Assembly: GCF_017876115.1 (NCBI RefSeq)
Contig: NZ_JAGINO010000017.1
Coordinates: forward strand, 98,345-162,344
Direction: 5' to 3'
Length of the DNA stretch: 64,000 nucleotides
Origin: Azospirillum picis
Lineage (GTDB): Bacteria > Pseudomonadota > Alphaproteobacteria > Azospirillales > Azospirillaceae
Part shown: positions 1 through 11,133 of the stretch, piece by piece
How the letters are laid out: each line of letters opens with the position of its first letter
Position numbering within the stretch: position 1 is the first letter of the stretch
The notes under the pieces: model-generated
The model's database searches: none
What the model saw: the letters and a program-made list of their open reading frames with translations, nothing else
What the model was told of the DNA's origin: nothing
Translations under genes and position numbers: made by a program

Positions 1-17
1 CCTGACCGACCGCGCGC

Positions 18-37
18 GGGGGCGGGAAACCGCCCCC
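18..37 (+). other. GAAA-tetraloop hairpin before atpG
   Basis: An 8-bp perfect stem (GGGGGCGG paired with CCGCCCCC) closes a GAAA loop 55 nt upstream of atpG. No U-run follows, so it looks like an intercistronic stabiliser or processing structure of the ATP synthase mRNA rather than a terminator. The gene upstream (atpA by usual order) lies outside the window and cannot be confirmed. Confidence 0.45.
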
Positions 38-92
38 CACCGTCTTGAAGGGACGGTCACGGAACGACCTCTCGCGGAATTGAAGGGCCGGC

Positions 93-977
93 ATGCCTAA
101 CCTCAAGGACCTAAAGAACCGGATCGCGAGCGTCCAGTCGACGCGCAAGATCACCTCGGCCATGAAGATGGTCGCGGCGTCCAAGCTGCGCCGCGCCCAG
201 GAGCAGGCGGAAGCCAGCGGTCCCTACGCGGAGCGTATGGGCCGCATGCTGTCGTCGCTGGCCGCCAACGTGCAGGACAGCGGCAACGGCCCGAAGCTGA
301 TGACCGGGACGGGTGCCGACAAGGTGCATCTGCTGGTCGTCATCAGCTCCGACCGCGGCCTGTGCGGCGCCTTCAACGGCTCCATCGTCCGCGAGGCCAA
401 GCGCCAGATCACCCGCCTGCAGGGCGAGGGCAAGACGGTCAAGCTGCTGACCGTCGGCCGCAAGGCCCGCGATCAGCTCCGCCGCGAGTACGCCTCGCTG
501 ATCGTCGAGAGCTACGAGGATGTCGGCCGCCGCCGCCTCGGCTTCAGCGACGCCGACATGGTGGCGACGAAGGTGCTGGCGATGTTCGACGCCGGCGAGT
601 TCGACGTCTGCTCGGTCATCTTCAACAAGTTCAAGTCGGCGATCTCCCAGATCGTTACGGTTCAGCAGCTCATCCCCTTCGCCGTCCCCGGCGAGGCGGC
701 CGCGGCCACCGACGAGGTGAAGCCGCTCTACGAGTTCGAGCCGGACGAGGAGCAGATCCTCGCCGAACTGCTGCCGCGCAACCTGTCGATCCAGATCTAC
801 CGCGCCCTCCTGGAGAGCGCCGCGTCCGAGCAGGGCGCCCGGATGACGGCGATGGACAACGCGACGCGCAACGCCGGCGACATGATCAACAAGCTGACGA
901 TCACCTACAACCGGACGCGCCAGGCCTACATCACCAAGGAGCTGATCGAGATCATCTCCGGTGCCGAGGCCCTCTGA
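93..977 (+). CDS. atpG: F1Fo ATP synthase subunit gamma
   Basis: The 294-residue product is the central rotor shaft of F1, which couples proton flow through Fo to ATP synthesis on beta. The N-terminal helix (residues 3-35, with IASVQSTRKITSAMKMVAASK) and the C-terminal helix (about 245-294, ending ELIEIISGAEAL) are the two conserved gamma termini that form the coiled-coil shaft. Length is normal for the family (about 290). The ATG follows a GAAGGG Shine-Dalgarno-like stretch. It is followed 86 nt later by atpD, as in the canonical atpHAGDC order. Confidence 0.97.
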   Translation: MPNLKDLKNRIASVQSTRKITSAMKMVAASKLRRAQEQAEASGPYAERMGRMLSSLAANVQDSGNGPKLMTGTGADKVHLLVVISSDRGLCGAFNGSIVREAKRQITRLQGEGKTVKLLTVGRKARDQLRREYASLIVESYEDVGRRRLGFSDADMVATKVLAMFDAGEFDVCSVIFNKFKSAISQIVTVQQLIPFAVPGEAAAATDEVKPLYEFEPDEEQILAELLPRNLSIQIYRALLESAASEQGARMTAMDNATRNAGDMINKLTITYNRTRQAYITKELIEIISGAEAL

Positions 978-1063
978 CGGCGGCATCCGGCACGCAGCGT
1001 CCAGCCTATTTGCGCCGGCGACGGCATACCGACACTTACCGAGTTCCTAGGGAGCTTTACTCC

Positions 1064-2485
<1,422 letters not shown>

Positions 2486-2578
2486 TCCCCGCCGGGGATC
2501 GCGGCATTCCGACTCGGCCAAGCCTGAAGGGATCATTTCCTGGAGGGTGGCGGCCGGGCGGGAACCGACATCAGCACG

Positions 2579-2607
2579 CCCCCTCCCTCCCGTAACGGGG
2601 GAGGGGG
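2579..2607 (+). other. C/G-rich hairpin between atpD and atpC
   Basis: A strong C-tract/G-tract inverted repeat, CCCCCTCC... with ...GGAGGGGG around a CGTAACG tip, fills the spacer 28 nt before atpC. No T-run follows. It may tune atpC translation or mRNA stability relative to atpD, or be a copy of a dispersed palindromic repeat. The sequence alone does not decide. Confidence 0.5.
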
Positions 2608-2634
2608 TTCCTATGAAGAGGCACCAGGAAACCC

Positions 2635-3051
2635 ATGGCCGATAAAGTCGAATTCGAGCTGGTCTCGCCGGAAAAGCTGCTGAAGTCGCAGCCCGTGGAC
2701 ATGGTCGTGGTGCCGGGTTCGGAAGGCGATTTCGGCGTCCTCGCCGGTCACTCGCCGATGATCTCGACCGTGCGTCCGGGTGTCATCGACGTCTATGAAG
2801 GCGACCGCATCGTCGACCGCGTCTTCGTCGCCGGCGGCTTCGCCGAGGTCACCGAGGCCCGCTGCACGGTGCTGGCCGAGGAAGCGGTGGCCCTGACCGA
2901 CCTGGACCGCGCCGCGGTCGAGAAGCAGATCAAGGACCTTTCCGAGGATCTGGACGACAGCAAGTCGGATGCCGAGCGCGCCGCCGCCGAGTCCCGGCTG
3001 GCCGTCGCGCGCGCCAAGCTGGACGCGCTGAGCCAGTCCTCCGCCCACTGA
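2635..3051 (+). CDS. atpC: F1Fo ATP synthase subunit epsilon
   Basis: The 138-residue epsilon subunit, which contacts gamma and the c-ring and can inhibit ATP hydrolysis. The N-terminal beta-sandwich (1-85) has the conserved VVVPGSEGDFGVLAGHSP segment near residues 22-39. The C-terminal part (about 90-138) is two charged helices ending in SQSSAH. The ATG follows AGGAAA. This closes the visible atp operon and is followed by a terminator at 3109. Confidence 0.95.
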   Translation: MADKVEFELVSPEKLLKSQPVDMVVVPGSEGDFGVLAGHSPMISTVRPGVIDVYEGDRIVDRVFVAGGFAEVTEARCTVLAEEAVALTDLDRAAVEKQIKDLSEDLDDSKSDAERAAAESRLAVARAKLDALSQSSAH

Positions 3052-3108
3052 GCGCGGGCGCAAGTCCGCGATCGCCAGGGCAAAGGGCATACATCTTTTC
3101 AGACGAAT

Positions 3109-3140
3109 GGGCGGCTTGGGCAACCAGGCCGCCCATTTGC
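3109..3140 (+). terminator. Rho-independent terminator after atpC
   Basis: An 11-bp stem with one mismatch (GGGCGGCTTGG with CCAGGCCGCCC) around a GCAA loop ends at 3134, followed by a short T-containing stretch. It is the only strong hairpin in the 266-nt gap between atpC and the next gene, so it probably ends the ATP synthase transcript. Confidence 0.6.
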
Positions 3141-3317
3141 TTGGTGACTTGGTTGCATCGCGGCGAGGACCGATTACATTCGAAGGCTTGAACCGCGGGC
3201 TCTGCCGGATTGGCCGGCGGCTTGCGGGCACCAGACATGGACACGGGACCGACCTCCCGTGTCGGACAACGGCACGGCCGCCGCCAGGGCGGCCCAAGAC
3301 GAGGCGGTAGAGCGGAC

Positions 3318-4142
3318 ATGGCGCGTGCGCATTGGCGGATCGACGAGCTTCCCTGGGACCGTTTCGATGCCGGGCGGGTCGATCCCGACCTGGTCCCGCT
3401 GATCAAGGCGGCGGCCCTGGTCGAGTACAACGCCGACGACTACACGGCCTACCTGTGCAACGTCTTCAAGGACGATCCGGAATTCCAGGACGCCGCCCAC
3501 GGCTGGGCGGTGGAGGAGGTCCAGCATGGCGAAGCCCTGGGGCGTTGGGCGGAGCTGGTCGACCCGGCCTTCGACTTCCGGGCGGCGGTGGAGCGCTTCC
3601 GCGCCGGCTACCGCGTGCCGATCGACCTTGACGCCTCGGTCCGGGGCTCGCGCACCGGCGAGATGATCGCGCGTTGCATGGTGGAGACCGGCACCAGCTC
3701 CTACTATGCCGCCATCGGCGATTCGACCGACGAGCCGGTGCTGAAGGAGATCTGCCGCAACATCGCCGCCGACGAGCTGCGCCACTACAAGCTGTTCTAC
3801 ACCTACACCAAGAAGTATCTGGAGCGGGAGGGCCTGAACAAGGTCCAGCGCCTCAAGGTCGCGCTGTCGCGCATCGGCGAGTCCGAGGACGACGAACTGG
3901 CCTACGCCTATTACGCCGCCAACGCCCCGGCCGACGCCACCTACGAGCACAAGCTCTACAATGCCGCCTACATGCGGCGGGCCTATGGCCGCTACCGCCG
4001 CAAGCATGTCGATCGCGCGGTCGCCATGGTGTTCAAGGCATGCGGCCTGAAGCCGCACACCCGCCTGTGCACGCTGGCCTCCAGCGGCGCCTGGTGGCTG
4101 GTGGACCGTCGTGCCAGGAAGCTGGCGGGCCAGACGCTCTGA
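3318..4142 (+). CDS. Ferritin-like diiron protein
   Basis: The 274-residue protein has a ferritin-like four-helix pattern with two ExxH-type iron-binding signatures: an E in VEYNADDY (about residue 35), EEVQH (about 70), a second E in MVETGTSSYYA, and DELRH (about 155). Such proteins bind two irons and act as oxidases, hydroxylases or iron stores; the substrate here is unknown. The ATG at 3318 gives MARAHWRIDELPWDRF, and the longer frame upstream lacks a ribosome site. The basic C-terminal 60 residues contain YMRRAYGRYRRKH. It stands alone between terminator-like hairpins. Confidence 0.7.
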   Translation: MARAHWRIDELPWDRFDAGRVDPDLVPLIKAAALVEYNADDYTAYLCNVFKDDPEFQDAAHGWAVEEVQHGEALGRWAELVDPAFDFRAAVERFRAGYRVPIDLDASVRGSRTGEMIARCMVETGTSSYYAAIGDSTDEPVLKEICRNIAADELRHYKLFYTYTKKYLEREGLNKVQRLKVALSRIGESEDDELAYAYYAANAPADATYEHKLYNAAYMRRAYGRYRRKHVDRAVAMVFKACGLKPHTRLCTLASSGAWWLVDRRARKLAGQTL

Positions 4143-4243
4143 GCGGCGGCACGCGGCGGCTTCCTGGCGGTACGCTGGCGGCGGACCCGGGAATGCTGTA
4201 GCACCGGCGGGTGGACTCATCACCCGAACGGGGATTTGAAGAG

Positions 4244-4849
4244 ATGAAGCTTTATTACAAGGCCGGCGCCTGCTCGCTGTCGCCGCACATCGTCCTGCGC
4301 GAGGCCGGCCTGCCCGTCGAACTGGCCAGGGTCGATCTGACGGCCAAGACGCTGGACGACGGCAGCGACTACCGCGCGGTGAACCCGAAGGGGCAGGTAC
4401 CGGCCCTGGCGCTCGATGAGGGCGGCATCCTGACCGAGGGGCCGGTGATCGTCCAGTATGTCGCCGACAGGGTGCCGGAGAGCGGGTTGCTGCCGCCGCC
4501 GGGCAGCATCGAGCGCTACCGCGTCCTGGAGTGGCTGAACTTCGTCGGCACCGAACTGCACAAGACGGCCTCGCCGCTGATCCGTCCCGGCACGCCGGAT
4601 GCCGTCAAGGAGACCGTCCGCCAGACCCTGGCGGTGAAGCTGGCGATCCTGAACCAGGGGCTTGACGGCAAGCCGTACCTGACCGGCGAGCGGTTCACCG
4701 TCGCCGATGCCTATGCCTTCGTGGTGCTGAGATGGATGCCGCACCTCGGCGTCGACATGGCCTCCTTCGCCAACCTGGCGGCCTTCTCCGAACGGGTTTC
4801 GGCGCGGCCGGCGGTCCAGGCCGCGCTCGCCGCGGAACAGCAGGGCTGA
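4244..4849 (+). CDS. Glutathione S-transferase family protein
   Basis: The 201-residue protein has a thioredoxin-like N-terminal domain (1-80) and a helical C-terminal domain (85-200). The YKAGACSLSPHIVLRE start carries the Cys typical of bacterial beta-class enzymes (the GACS cysteine). VNPKGQVPAL has the cis-Pro that contacts glutathione, followed by LTEGPVIVQYVAD. It would conjugate glutathione to electrophiles or act as a peroxidase in the cytoplasm. The ATG follows GGGATTTGAAGAG. It converges on the helicase gene across a shared terminator. Confidence 0.9.
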   Translation: MKLYYKAGACSLSPHIVLREAGLPVELARVDLTAKTLDDGSDYRAVNPKGQVPALALDEGGILTEGPVIVQYVADRVPESGLLPPPGSIERYRVLEWLNFVGTELHKTASPLIRPGTPDAVKETVRQTLAVKLAILNQGLDGKPYLTGERFTVADAYAFVVLRWMPHLGVDMASFANLAAFSERVSARPAVQAALAAEQQG

Positions 4850-4868
4850 GGACGACCGCCTTGCCATG

Positions 4869-4904
4869 AAAAAGGCCCCGCCTCATGAGAGGCGGGGCCT
4901 TTTT
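4869..4904. terminator. Bidirectional terminator (gst / helicase)
   Basis: A 16-bp perfect inverted repeat (AAAAAGGCCCCGCCTC and its complement) around an ATGA loop, with A-run and T-run flanks, so it can terminate both the rightward gst transcript and the leftward DEAD-box helicase transcript. Confidence 0.92.
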
Positions 4905-4943
4905 GCTGCGGCGGCACCTGCGGGTGCCGCCCGTTCCGTCCGA

Positions 4944-6455
<1,512 letters not shown>

Positions 6456-6600
6456 GGAGGAGATGGTCCTGGTCACCAGAATGGGGGCCGCTCCAGGAGG
6501 GGGCGGCCGGGCTTGCGCGCTCCGCGGCGGGGTGGCGCGGAGCCATCGGTGGCGGCGGGACCGCGAACCTGCGCGGCGTCGACCGCCGGCCGACTCCGGA

Positions 6601-6629
6601 CAGATAGGGCCGGCGGCTTGATTTGGCAA
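6601..6629 (-). promoter_or_regulatory. Possible helicase promoter in the 6456-6775 gap
   Basis: On the reverse strand TTGCCA and TATCTG are 17 nt apart, which would start the helicase mRNA about 140 nt before its ATG. Long leaders are common for cold-regulated DEAD-box genes. Apart from this and GC-rich inverted repeats, nothing is recognisable in the 320-bp gap between the helicase start and the sodC stop. Confidence 0.3.
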
Positions 6630-6775
6630 GAAAACTCGGCGCGCGGCAGGGGTGCAGCAGCCGGGAAACCCGGCGGCGGGGGGCGGCCGCCGCCGTCCGG
6701 CCCTGCGGCAGGCGCGGCAAATGGTCGCGCCCTGCCGCCCCGCTTCCGCTGCTCCCGCCCCGCCGCGCGGCCGCC

Positions 6776-7327
6776 TTACGACTTGCCGATGACGCCGCAG
6801 GCGATGCGGTCGCCGGAGTTGCCGGCCGGCTGGCTGAGGTAGTCGTCGGGCTGGGCGTGCACGACGATGGCGGTGCCGCCCTGCTTGAACAGCCCGTCGT
6901 TGCCGTCGCCGAGGCTGACCATGTGGGTCATCGCCTCGAAGCCGGCCTTGCCGGTCTGGTCGACCCAGATGTTGGGAAGCTCGCCGTAATGCATGGGATC
7001 GGCGTCCAGCCCGTGCTTGGAGCCCTTGGCGCCGAAATGGCCGCCGGCGGCGGCGAAATTCGGCGTGCAGGCGCCGTTTTCGTGGATGTGGATGCCGTGC
7101 CAGCCCGGCGGAAGCCCTTCGAGCTGGCCATGGACCAGGATGCCGTGCGGGAATTTGGTGAAGGTGACGGTGCCGAGCGGCTTGCCCTGGGCGTCGGCGA
7201 TCGCGGCCTGCGCCGCAGGAGCCGGGGCGGGCGCCGCCTGCTGCGCCGCCGCCGGAGCGGCGAGGGCGGCGATGCCGAGCGTCAGGCCGGCGGCCAGAAG
7301 CGCCGGGGTCATCGAGGCACGGATCAT
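6776..7327 (-). CDS. sodC: Periplasmic Cu/Zn superoxide dismutase
   Basis: The 183-residue precursor converts superoxide to peroxide and oxygen. Residues 1 to about 28 are a Sec signal peptide (hydrophobic core ALLAAGLTLGIAALA, cleavage near AAA-QQ), so it acts in the periplasm. Copper and zinc ligands are visible in WHGIHIHENGACTP, AAGGHFGAKGSKHG and AIVVHAQPDDY, with the disulphide Cys in GACTP and IACGVIG. A good GGAGG precedes the ATG. It is divergent from the Fur-family gene, and the shared 150-bp spacer would suit joint metal-responsive control. Confidence 0.93.
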   Translation of the reverse strand: MIRASMTPALLAAGLTLGIAALAAPAAAQQAAPAPAPAAQAAIADAQGKPLGTVTFTKFPHGILVHGQLEGLPPGWHGIHIHENGACTPNFAAAGGHFGAKGSKHGLDADPMHYGELPNIWVDQTGKAGFEAMTHMVSLGDGNDGLFKQGGTAIVVHAQPDDYLSQPAGNSGDRIACGVIGKS

Positions 7328-7478
7328 GCTGGTTATTCCTCCATCTTGGCCGGCCGCCTGCGTTGCCGGCCGGGCTGACAATCGTTCGCGACCTTGCGCC
7401 GCGACGAAACCGCTCTGGGATTGCGAACGGTTTTCAGTATGATGGGGGTCTCGGCAAGCAAAGACCAGGGTTGGGGTG

Positions 7479-7901
7479 ATGACGTCGCGTCTGGAAGCAC
7501 TGTGCTTGGAAAAGGGCCTGAAGATGACCGGCCAGCGCCGGGTCATTTCGCAGGTGTTGTCGGAGGCCGACGACCATCCGGACGTCGAGGAGGTGCACCG
7601 CCGTGCGGTGAGCATCGACCCGCGCATCTCGATCGCCACCGTCTACCGCACCATGAGGCTGCTGGAGGACGCGCAGGTGATCGAGCGCGTCGATCTCGGC
7701 GACGGCCGCGCCCGGTACGAGGAGGCGACCGCCGACCACCACCACCACCTGATCGACACCCGCACCGGCCGGATCATCGAGTTCGCCAGCCCGGAGCTGG
7801 AGGCGATGAAGGAACGCATCGCCCGCGAACTCGGCTACAAGATCGTCGGCCATCGGCTGGAGATCTACGGCGTGCCGCTGGATGAGGAAGACCGTCCATG
7901 A
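7479..7901 (+). CDS. fur: Fur/Mur-type metal-responsive regulator
   Basis: The 140-residue Fur-family repressor has an N-terminal winged helix (1-80, with MTGQRRVISQVL and ISIATVYRTMRLLEDAQVIERVDLGDGRARYE) and a C-terminal dimerisation and metal-binding part starting DHHHHLI. The C-terminal CxxC zinc pairs of enteric Fur are absent, as in many alphaproteobacterial Fur/Mur proteins, so the metal (Fe or Mn) is open. The ATG at 7479 is preferred to the adjacent GTG. It overlaps the next gene by ATGA and is divergent from sodC. Confidence 0.9.
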   Translation: MTSRLEALCLEKGLKMTGQRRVISQVLSEADDHPDVEEVHRRAVSIDPRISIATVYRTMRLLEDAQVIERVDLGDGRARYEEATADHHHHLIDTRTGRIIEFASPELEAMKERIARELGYKIVGHRLEIYGVPLDEEDRP

Positions 7902-8122
7902 CCGATCCCCGTTTCCTGGAGGCCGACCAGCCTCCCACCGACGCCATCGCCTGCCGCGATGCGGTGCAGCGCTGCTATTCCGGCCTGTGCCGCTGCGGCC
8001 AGCCTGAGCGCTACGCGCTGGAGGCGGCGGTCACCGTCTACCGCTACCATCATCCCGAGATCCCGCCGTCCCAGGCCGAAACCATCGTCAGCCATTGGGT
8101 CGCGGGACCGGTCCGACACTGA
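7898..8122 (+). CDS. Small Cys-containing protein coupled to fur
   Basis: The 74-residue product is not recognised. Its start overlaps the fur stop (ATGA), implying translational coupling. It contains three closely spaced cysteines in YSGLCRCGQPERYALEAA plus CRDAVQRC before them and histidines near the C-terminus, so metal or disulphide chemistry is possible. Coupling to fur suggests, but does not prove, a metal-related role. Confidence 0.7.
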   Translation: MTDPRFLEADQPPTDAIACRDAVQRCYSGLCRCGQPERYALEAAVTVYRYHHPEIPPSQAETIVSHWVAGPVRH

Positions 8123-8147
8123 GCAGCCGATTTTATGAAAATAATCC

Positions 8148-8176
8148 TTGATCGATTTGGCATAAAGTCCTAAAAC
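8148..8176 (+). promoter_or_regulatory. Candidate promoter for the resident capsid gene
   Basis: TTGATC and TAAAAC are separated by 17 nt in the only AT-rich patch between the fur partner gene and the phage capsid gene, 270 nt upstream of the latter. Each hexamer matches sigma-70 consensus at four of six positions. Confidence 0.4.
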
Positions 8177-8255
8177 AAGCCCGTCAAGGCGACAGGTCCA
8201 TCCCCCGGACCGCCGCCTGACGGCACCAAAGCTCCCCCCTCGCTTCGGTCCGATC

Positions 8256-8317
8256 AGGGCCGGCCGGACAACCCCTCCTGGTTCCCCGACCAGAGGATGG
8301 CCCGGCCGGCCCTTTTT
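8256..8317 (+). terminator. Long two-tier hairpin with T-run before capsid gene
   Basis: A perfect 12-bp inverted repeat (AGGGCCGGCCGG and its complement) encloses a 34-nt loop holding a second hairpin (CTGGT with ACCAG), and is followed by TTTTT. It looks like an intrinsic terminator with an unusually elaborate loop, lying between the candidate promoter at 8148 and the capsid start at 8446. It could separate host from phage transcription or act as a regulated leader. The rest of the 8123-8445 gap shows nothing else. Confidence 0.6.
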
Positions 8318-8445
8318 CGTTTTCGCGTTCCGCCCGCGGCCGGCGACGCGCCCCTGTGCGCATCCCGACAACCGGGTGGCGGGACGGGTTCCCCCCTCCA
8401 GGCAGCGCCGGAGGGCTCCGCTGGAACGCGAAAGGAAAAATACTG

Positions 8446-9300
8446 ATGTCGACAACCGTCAACCAGGCGTTCGTCAAGCAGTTCGAGCGCGAGGTCCATG
8501 AAGCCTACCAGCGCATGGGCTCCAAGCTGCGCAACACGGTCCGCACCAAGAACAGCGTGCAGGGCGCCTCCACCGTCTTCCAGAAGGTGGGCAAGGGCGC
8601 CGCCTCCACCAAGGCGCGCCACGGCGCCATCCCGGTGATGAACCTGGACCACACCCCGGTCGAATGCCCGCTCTACGATTTCTATGCCGGCGACTGGGTG
8701 GACAGGCTGGACGAGCTGAAGACCAACATCGACGAGCGGCAGATCATCGCCAACGGCGGCGCCTATGCGCTGGGCCGCAAGACCGACGAACTGCTGATCG
8801 CCGAGCTGAACAGGTCCACCCATTATGCCGGCGACGCCGGCGACGGCCTGACCAGGGCCAAGATCCTGACCGCCTTCGAGATGCTCGGCAACGCCGACGT
8901 GCCGGACGACGGCCAGCGTTACGCCGTCGTCGGCTGGAAGCAGTGGAGCCAGCTCCTGGCCATCGAGGAGTTCGCCAGCGCCGACTATGTCGGCTCCGAC
9001 GAGCTGCCCTGGCGCGGCACCCAGGCCAAGCGCTGGCTGGGCACCCTGTGGCTGCCGCATTCCAGCCTGACCCAGGCCGGCGGCGTCCGTTTGTGCCACT
9101 GGTACCACAAGACGGCGGTCGGCCATGCCGCCGGCGCCGACGTCAAGACCGACATCACCTGGCACGGCGACCGGGCCGCGCATTTCGTCAACAACATTAC
9201 GGCTTGGCGTCAGACGCGGCGGAAACCCTTTATAATCAGTGTGGTTTCGACCGGTCCAGACCGGGCGCGCGGGGAGTTATTCCGTACCCGTGCAGCATAA
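8446..9300 (+). pseudogene. Resident phage capsid gene, 5' part, interrupted by prophage A
   Basis: The first 247 codons (8446-9186) encode most of a phage major capsid-like protein (MSTTVNQAFVKQFEREV start, GSKLRNTVRTKNSVQGASTVFQKVGKG early, ALGRKTDELLIAEL mid). At GTC-AAC-AAC (9187) the frame enters prophage A and runs 37 foreign codons to a stop at 9298. The missing 25 codons lie at 49612-49689 in the same reading register, so excision would restore a 272-residue protein ending GVVTLRCLES. The ATG follows AAAGGAAAA. The product as it stands has a replaced C-terminus and is probably unable to assemble normally. Confidence 0.85.
9187..9197. other. attL core of prophage A
   Basis: GTCAACAACAT, identical to 49612-49622, sits in frame as Val-Asn-Asn in the interrupted capsid gene. 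It lies 133 nt from the 3' end of the integrase gene. Confidence 0.88.
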
Positions 9301-9329
9301 ACCCCCGCGATTTCCGCGTACCCATTCTA

Positions 9330-10355
9330 TCAACCTGCTGGCGAAAGGTCCATGTCCAGCGAGGTAGCCGCCCGGCTGAGCCATTCCGGCGAGTGCTTCC
9401 CATAGACCCGCTCGACCATCGCCTCCGTCATGCCGAGATACCGGGCAACCTCCGCTGTCGGTACGCCCGCCATGACCATATGCGTCGCCGCGGTGTGGCG
9501 CAGCAGGTGAGGGTGGACGTGATCCAGCCCGGCCCGCTTGGCTGCGGCCTCCAGACCGGTACGGATGTCGGTGACGTGGTGCCCGCCGTATTCGACCACG
9601 AACGGCGTGGTCGCCACCTCCCGCGCGGCCCTCAGTTCGGCCAGCAGCGTGTCGTTGATCGGCACCACCGCCCGGCGCTTGTTCCCCACCCCCTCCCCGA
9701 AGTCGATCCGCCGGCGGCTCAGGTCCACCCGATCCCAGGTCAGCGACAGGATCGCGTCCCGGCGCGCGCCGGTCACCAGCCCCAGCACGACGAACAGACG
9801 CACATGCGCGGCCTTGCACGCCTGGACCAGGGCCTTCGCCTCCTCGCGGGTGAGCCAGCGGTCCCGCGGCTTGCTGCGCGGAACCGGCGCCTCGAAGGTC
9901 AGCTTGTCCGCCGGTTGAAGCAGCTTCTGCTTGATGGCCCAGTTCACGGCGGCGCGCAGGATCAGCATATCGTTGACGATGGTGCTGTTCGATCGGCCGG
10001 CGGCGGCGCGCTCCTTGGCGTGCTGCTGCACCAGTGCCTGGGTGACGTGGCGCGGCTCCAGCCGACCGAACCTGGGGCGGAGCATGTTGGCGGTGGCGAC
10101 CAGGCTCCCGTAGCTGGGGCGGTCGGTTTTGGCGGCGAGGTAGGCGTCCAGAATGGCGTCGATGGAGGGGCCGGACAGGATGGGGGCCATCTGCCCGGCC
10201 GCGAACTTGGCTAACCAGCCGTCCGCTTCGCTGCGGTCGCGCGTCCCCGTTGAAATGGATCGCGAGCGCCCAGCCTCGGTCCAGGTGACCGACCAGACGC
10301 CATGTCGGTTTTGGCGGAGGCGGTAGATTGGGACGGGGTTTCTTGGCCTTGCCAT
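9330..10355 (-). CDS. int: Tyrosine-recombinase integrase of prophage A
   Basis: The 341-residue site-specific recombinase has an N-terminal arm-binding and core-binding region (1-160) and a catalytic domain with Arg198 in TGARRDAIL, the HxxR box His283-Arg286 in HPHLLRHTAATH, and nucleophile Tyr318 in VERVYGKHSP. It would integrate and excise prophage A at the GTCAACAACAT core. The start MARPRNPVPIYRLRQNRHGVW is preferred over the longer frame because it begins the family-like DNA-binding segment. Its 5' end lies inside the HTH gene upstream, an int/xis arrangement. Confidence 0.93.
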   Translation of the reverse strand: MARPRNPVPIYRLRQNRHGVWSVTWTEAGRSRSISTGTRDRSEADGWLAKFAAGQMAPILSGPSIDAILDAYLAAKTDRPSYGSLVATANMLRPRFGRLEPRHVTQALVQQHAKERAAAGRSNSTIVNDMLILRAAVNWAIKQKLLQPADKLTFEAPVPRSKPRDRWLTREEAKALVQACKAAHVRLFVVLGLVTGARRDAILSLTWDRVDLSRRRIDFGEGVGNKRRAVVPINDTLLAELRAAREVATTPFVVEYGGHHVTDIRTGLEAAAKRAGLDHVHPHLLRHTAATHMVMAGVPTAEVARYLGMTEAMVERVYGKHSPEWLSRAATSLDMDLSPAG

Positions 10356-10528
10356 TGAGACGCCTCGAAGGTGGCGATGTCGGAGCGCCTGACGCGGATG
10401 TTGCCGCCGGGTAGGCGGAGGTGGGGGAGCCGGCCGGCGCGGCACCATGCGTATACCGTTTCCGCCGACACGGCGAAATGTGCCGCTACATCACGCACGG
10501 TCATGCAGGGCGGTTGACTGTCACCCAT
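10211..10528 (-). CDS. Excisionase-like helix-turn-helix protein
   Basis: The 105-residue protein begins with a MerR/excisionase-type HTH: TVRDVAAHFAVSAETVYAWCRAGRLPHLRLPGGNIRVRRSDIATFEA (about 10-56), where the AETVYAWCRAGRLPHLRL stretch is the recognition and wing part. It would bend DNA at the att sites and favour excision. The C-terminal 45 residues are low-complexity basic and overlap int by 145 nt. MTVRDVAAHF is an alternative start. Confidence 0.75.
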   Translation of the reverse strand: MGDSQPPCMTVRDVAAHFAVSAETVYAWCRAGRLPHLRLPGGNIRVRRSDIATFEASQWQGQETPSQSTASAKTDMASGRSPGPRLGARDPFQRGRATAAKRTAG

Positions 10529-10826
10529 TCGCCTTCTCCCCCTCCTGCGCTGCCGGCCACCAGGCCATGGGCGGCGCTGACATCACCTCATCAGCATTGC
10601 TGTCCCAGCATGCGCCATCCGACCAGCACGGCGGCGGCTCGCCGGGGCCGTGATGAACCCAAGCGCCGCACGGGTTGCAGTCATCATCCACGCCGATGCA
10701 GTCGATCCATGCGATCAGGTGGTTATCGCCGTGGCCGCGGATTTCGGCCCGGAAGATCGTTCCGTCTCGCGGGGCTTCGGACATCGGCCGCATTCCGTCC
10801 TGGCGCCCCTGGTGCTGGTCAGCCAT
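10521..10826 (-). CDS. Phage protein of unknown function
   Basis: The 101-residue acidic protein has the PMSEAPRDGTIFRAEIRG opening common to many small phage proteins of unknown role, several Trp residues and a conserved-looking C-terminal MAWWPAAQEG. It overlaps both neighbours by a few bases in the leftward early operon, which supports its being translated. Confidence 0.65.
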   Translation of the reverse strand: MADQHQGRQDGMRPMSEAPRDGTIFRAEIRGHGDNHLIAWIDCIGVDDDCNPCGAWVHHGPGEPPPCWSDGACWDSNADEVMSAPPMAWWPAAQEGEKANG

Positions 10827-11100
10827 GGGGTGCCTCCAGGCTGGGTTCGGCGAGCCAGTCGGGGATCTTCTCCGCCGCCTCGGCTTTGACGACGTAATCG
10901 CAATCGCTGTGCGGGTTCATGGTGTAGCCGCAGCAGTGGCGGCACACCTTGGCGAAGCGCAGGCCACTCCACCGATCGTGACAGCCGGCCCGGAAGGTGA
11001 CGTCTTGATATTCGTCGTGCTGCCGGATCGGGTGGCCACAGAGGTAGCAGTGGTGGCCGGTGCGGGCGTGGCGCCAAGCCTGACGGATGACACTAGCCAT
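10819..11100 (-). CDS. Small Cys-rich, likely zinc-binding phage protein
   Basis: The 93-residue protein has a CYLCGHPI knuckle near residue 18 and a CRHCCGY motif near 55 with intervening His, consistent with a treble-clef or HNH-like zinc site. The start MASVIRQAWRHARTGHHC has GGAGG 10 nt upstream. Function unknown; it sits in the leftward early operon. The spacing loosely resembles HNH nucleases, but the catalytic His-Asn pair is not clear. Confidence 0.65.
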   Translation of the reverse strand: MASVIRQAWRHARTGHHCYLCGHPIRQHDEYQDVTFRAGCHDRWSGLRFAKVCRHCCGYTMNPHSDCDYVVKAEAAEKIPDWLAEPSLEAPHG

Positions 11101-11133
11101 GGTTGCTGGCCTCCAGGATGGCGATGAGAGCAT

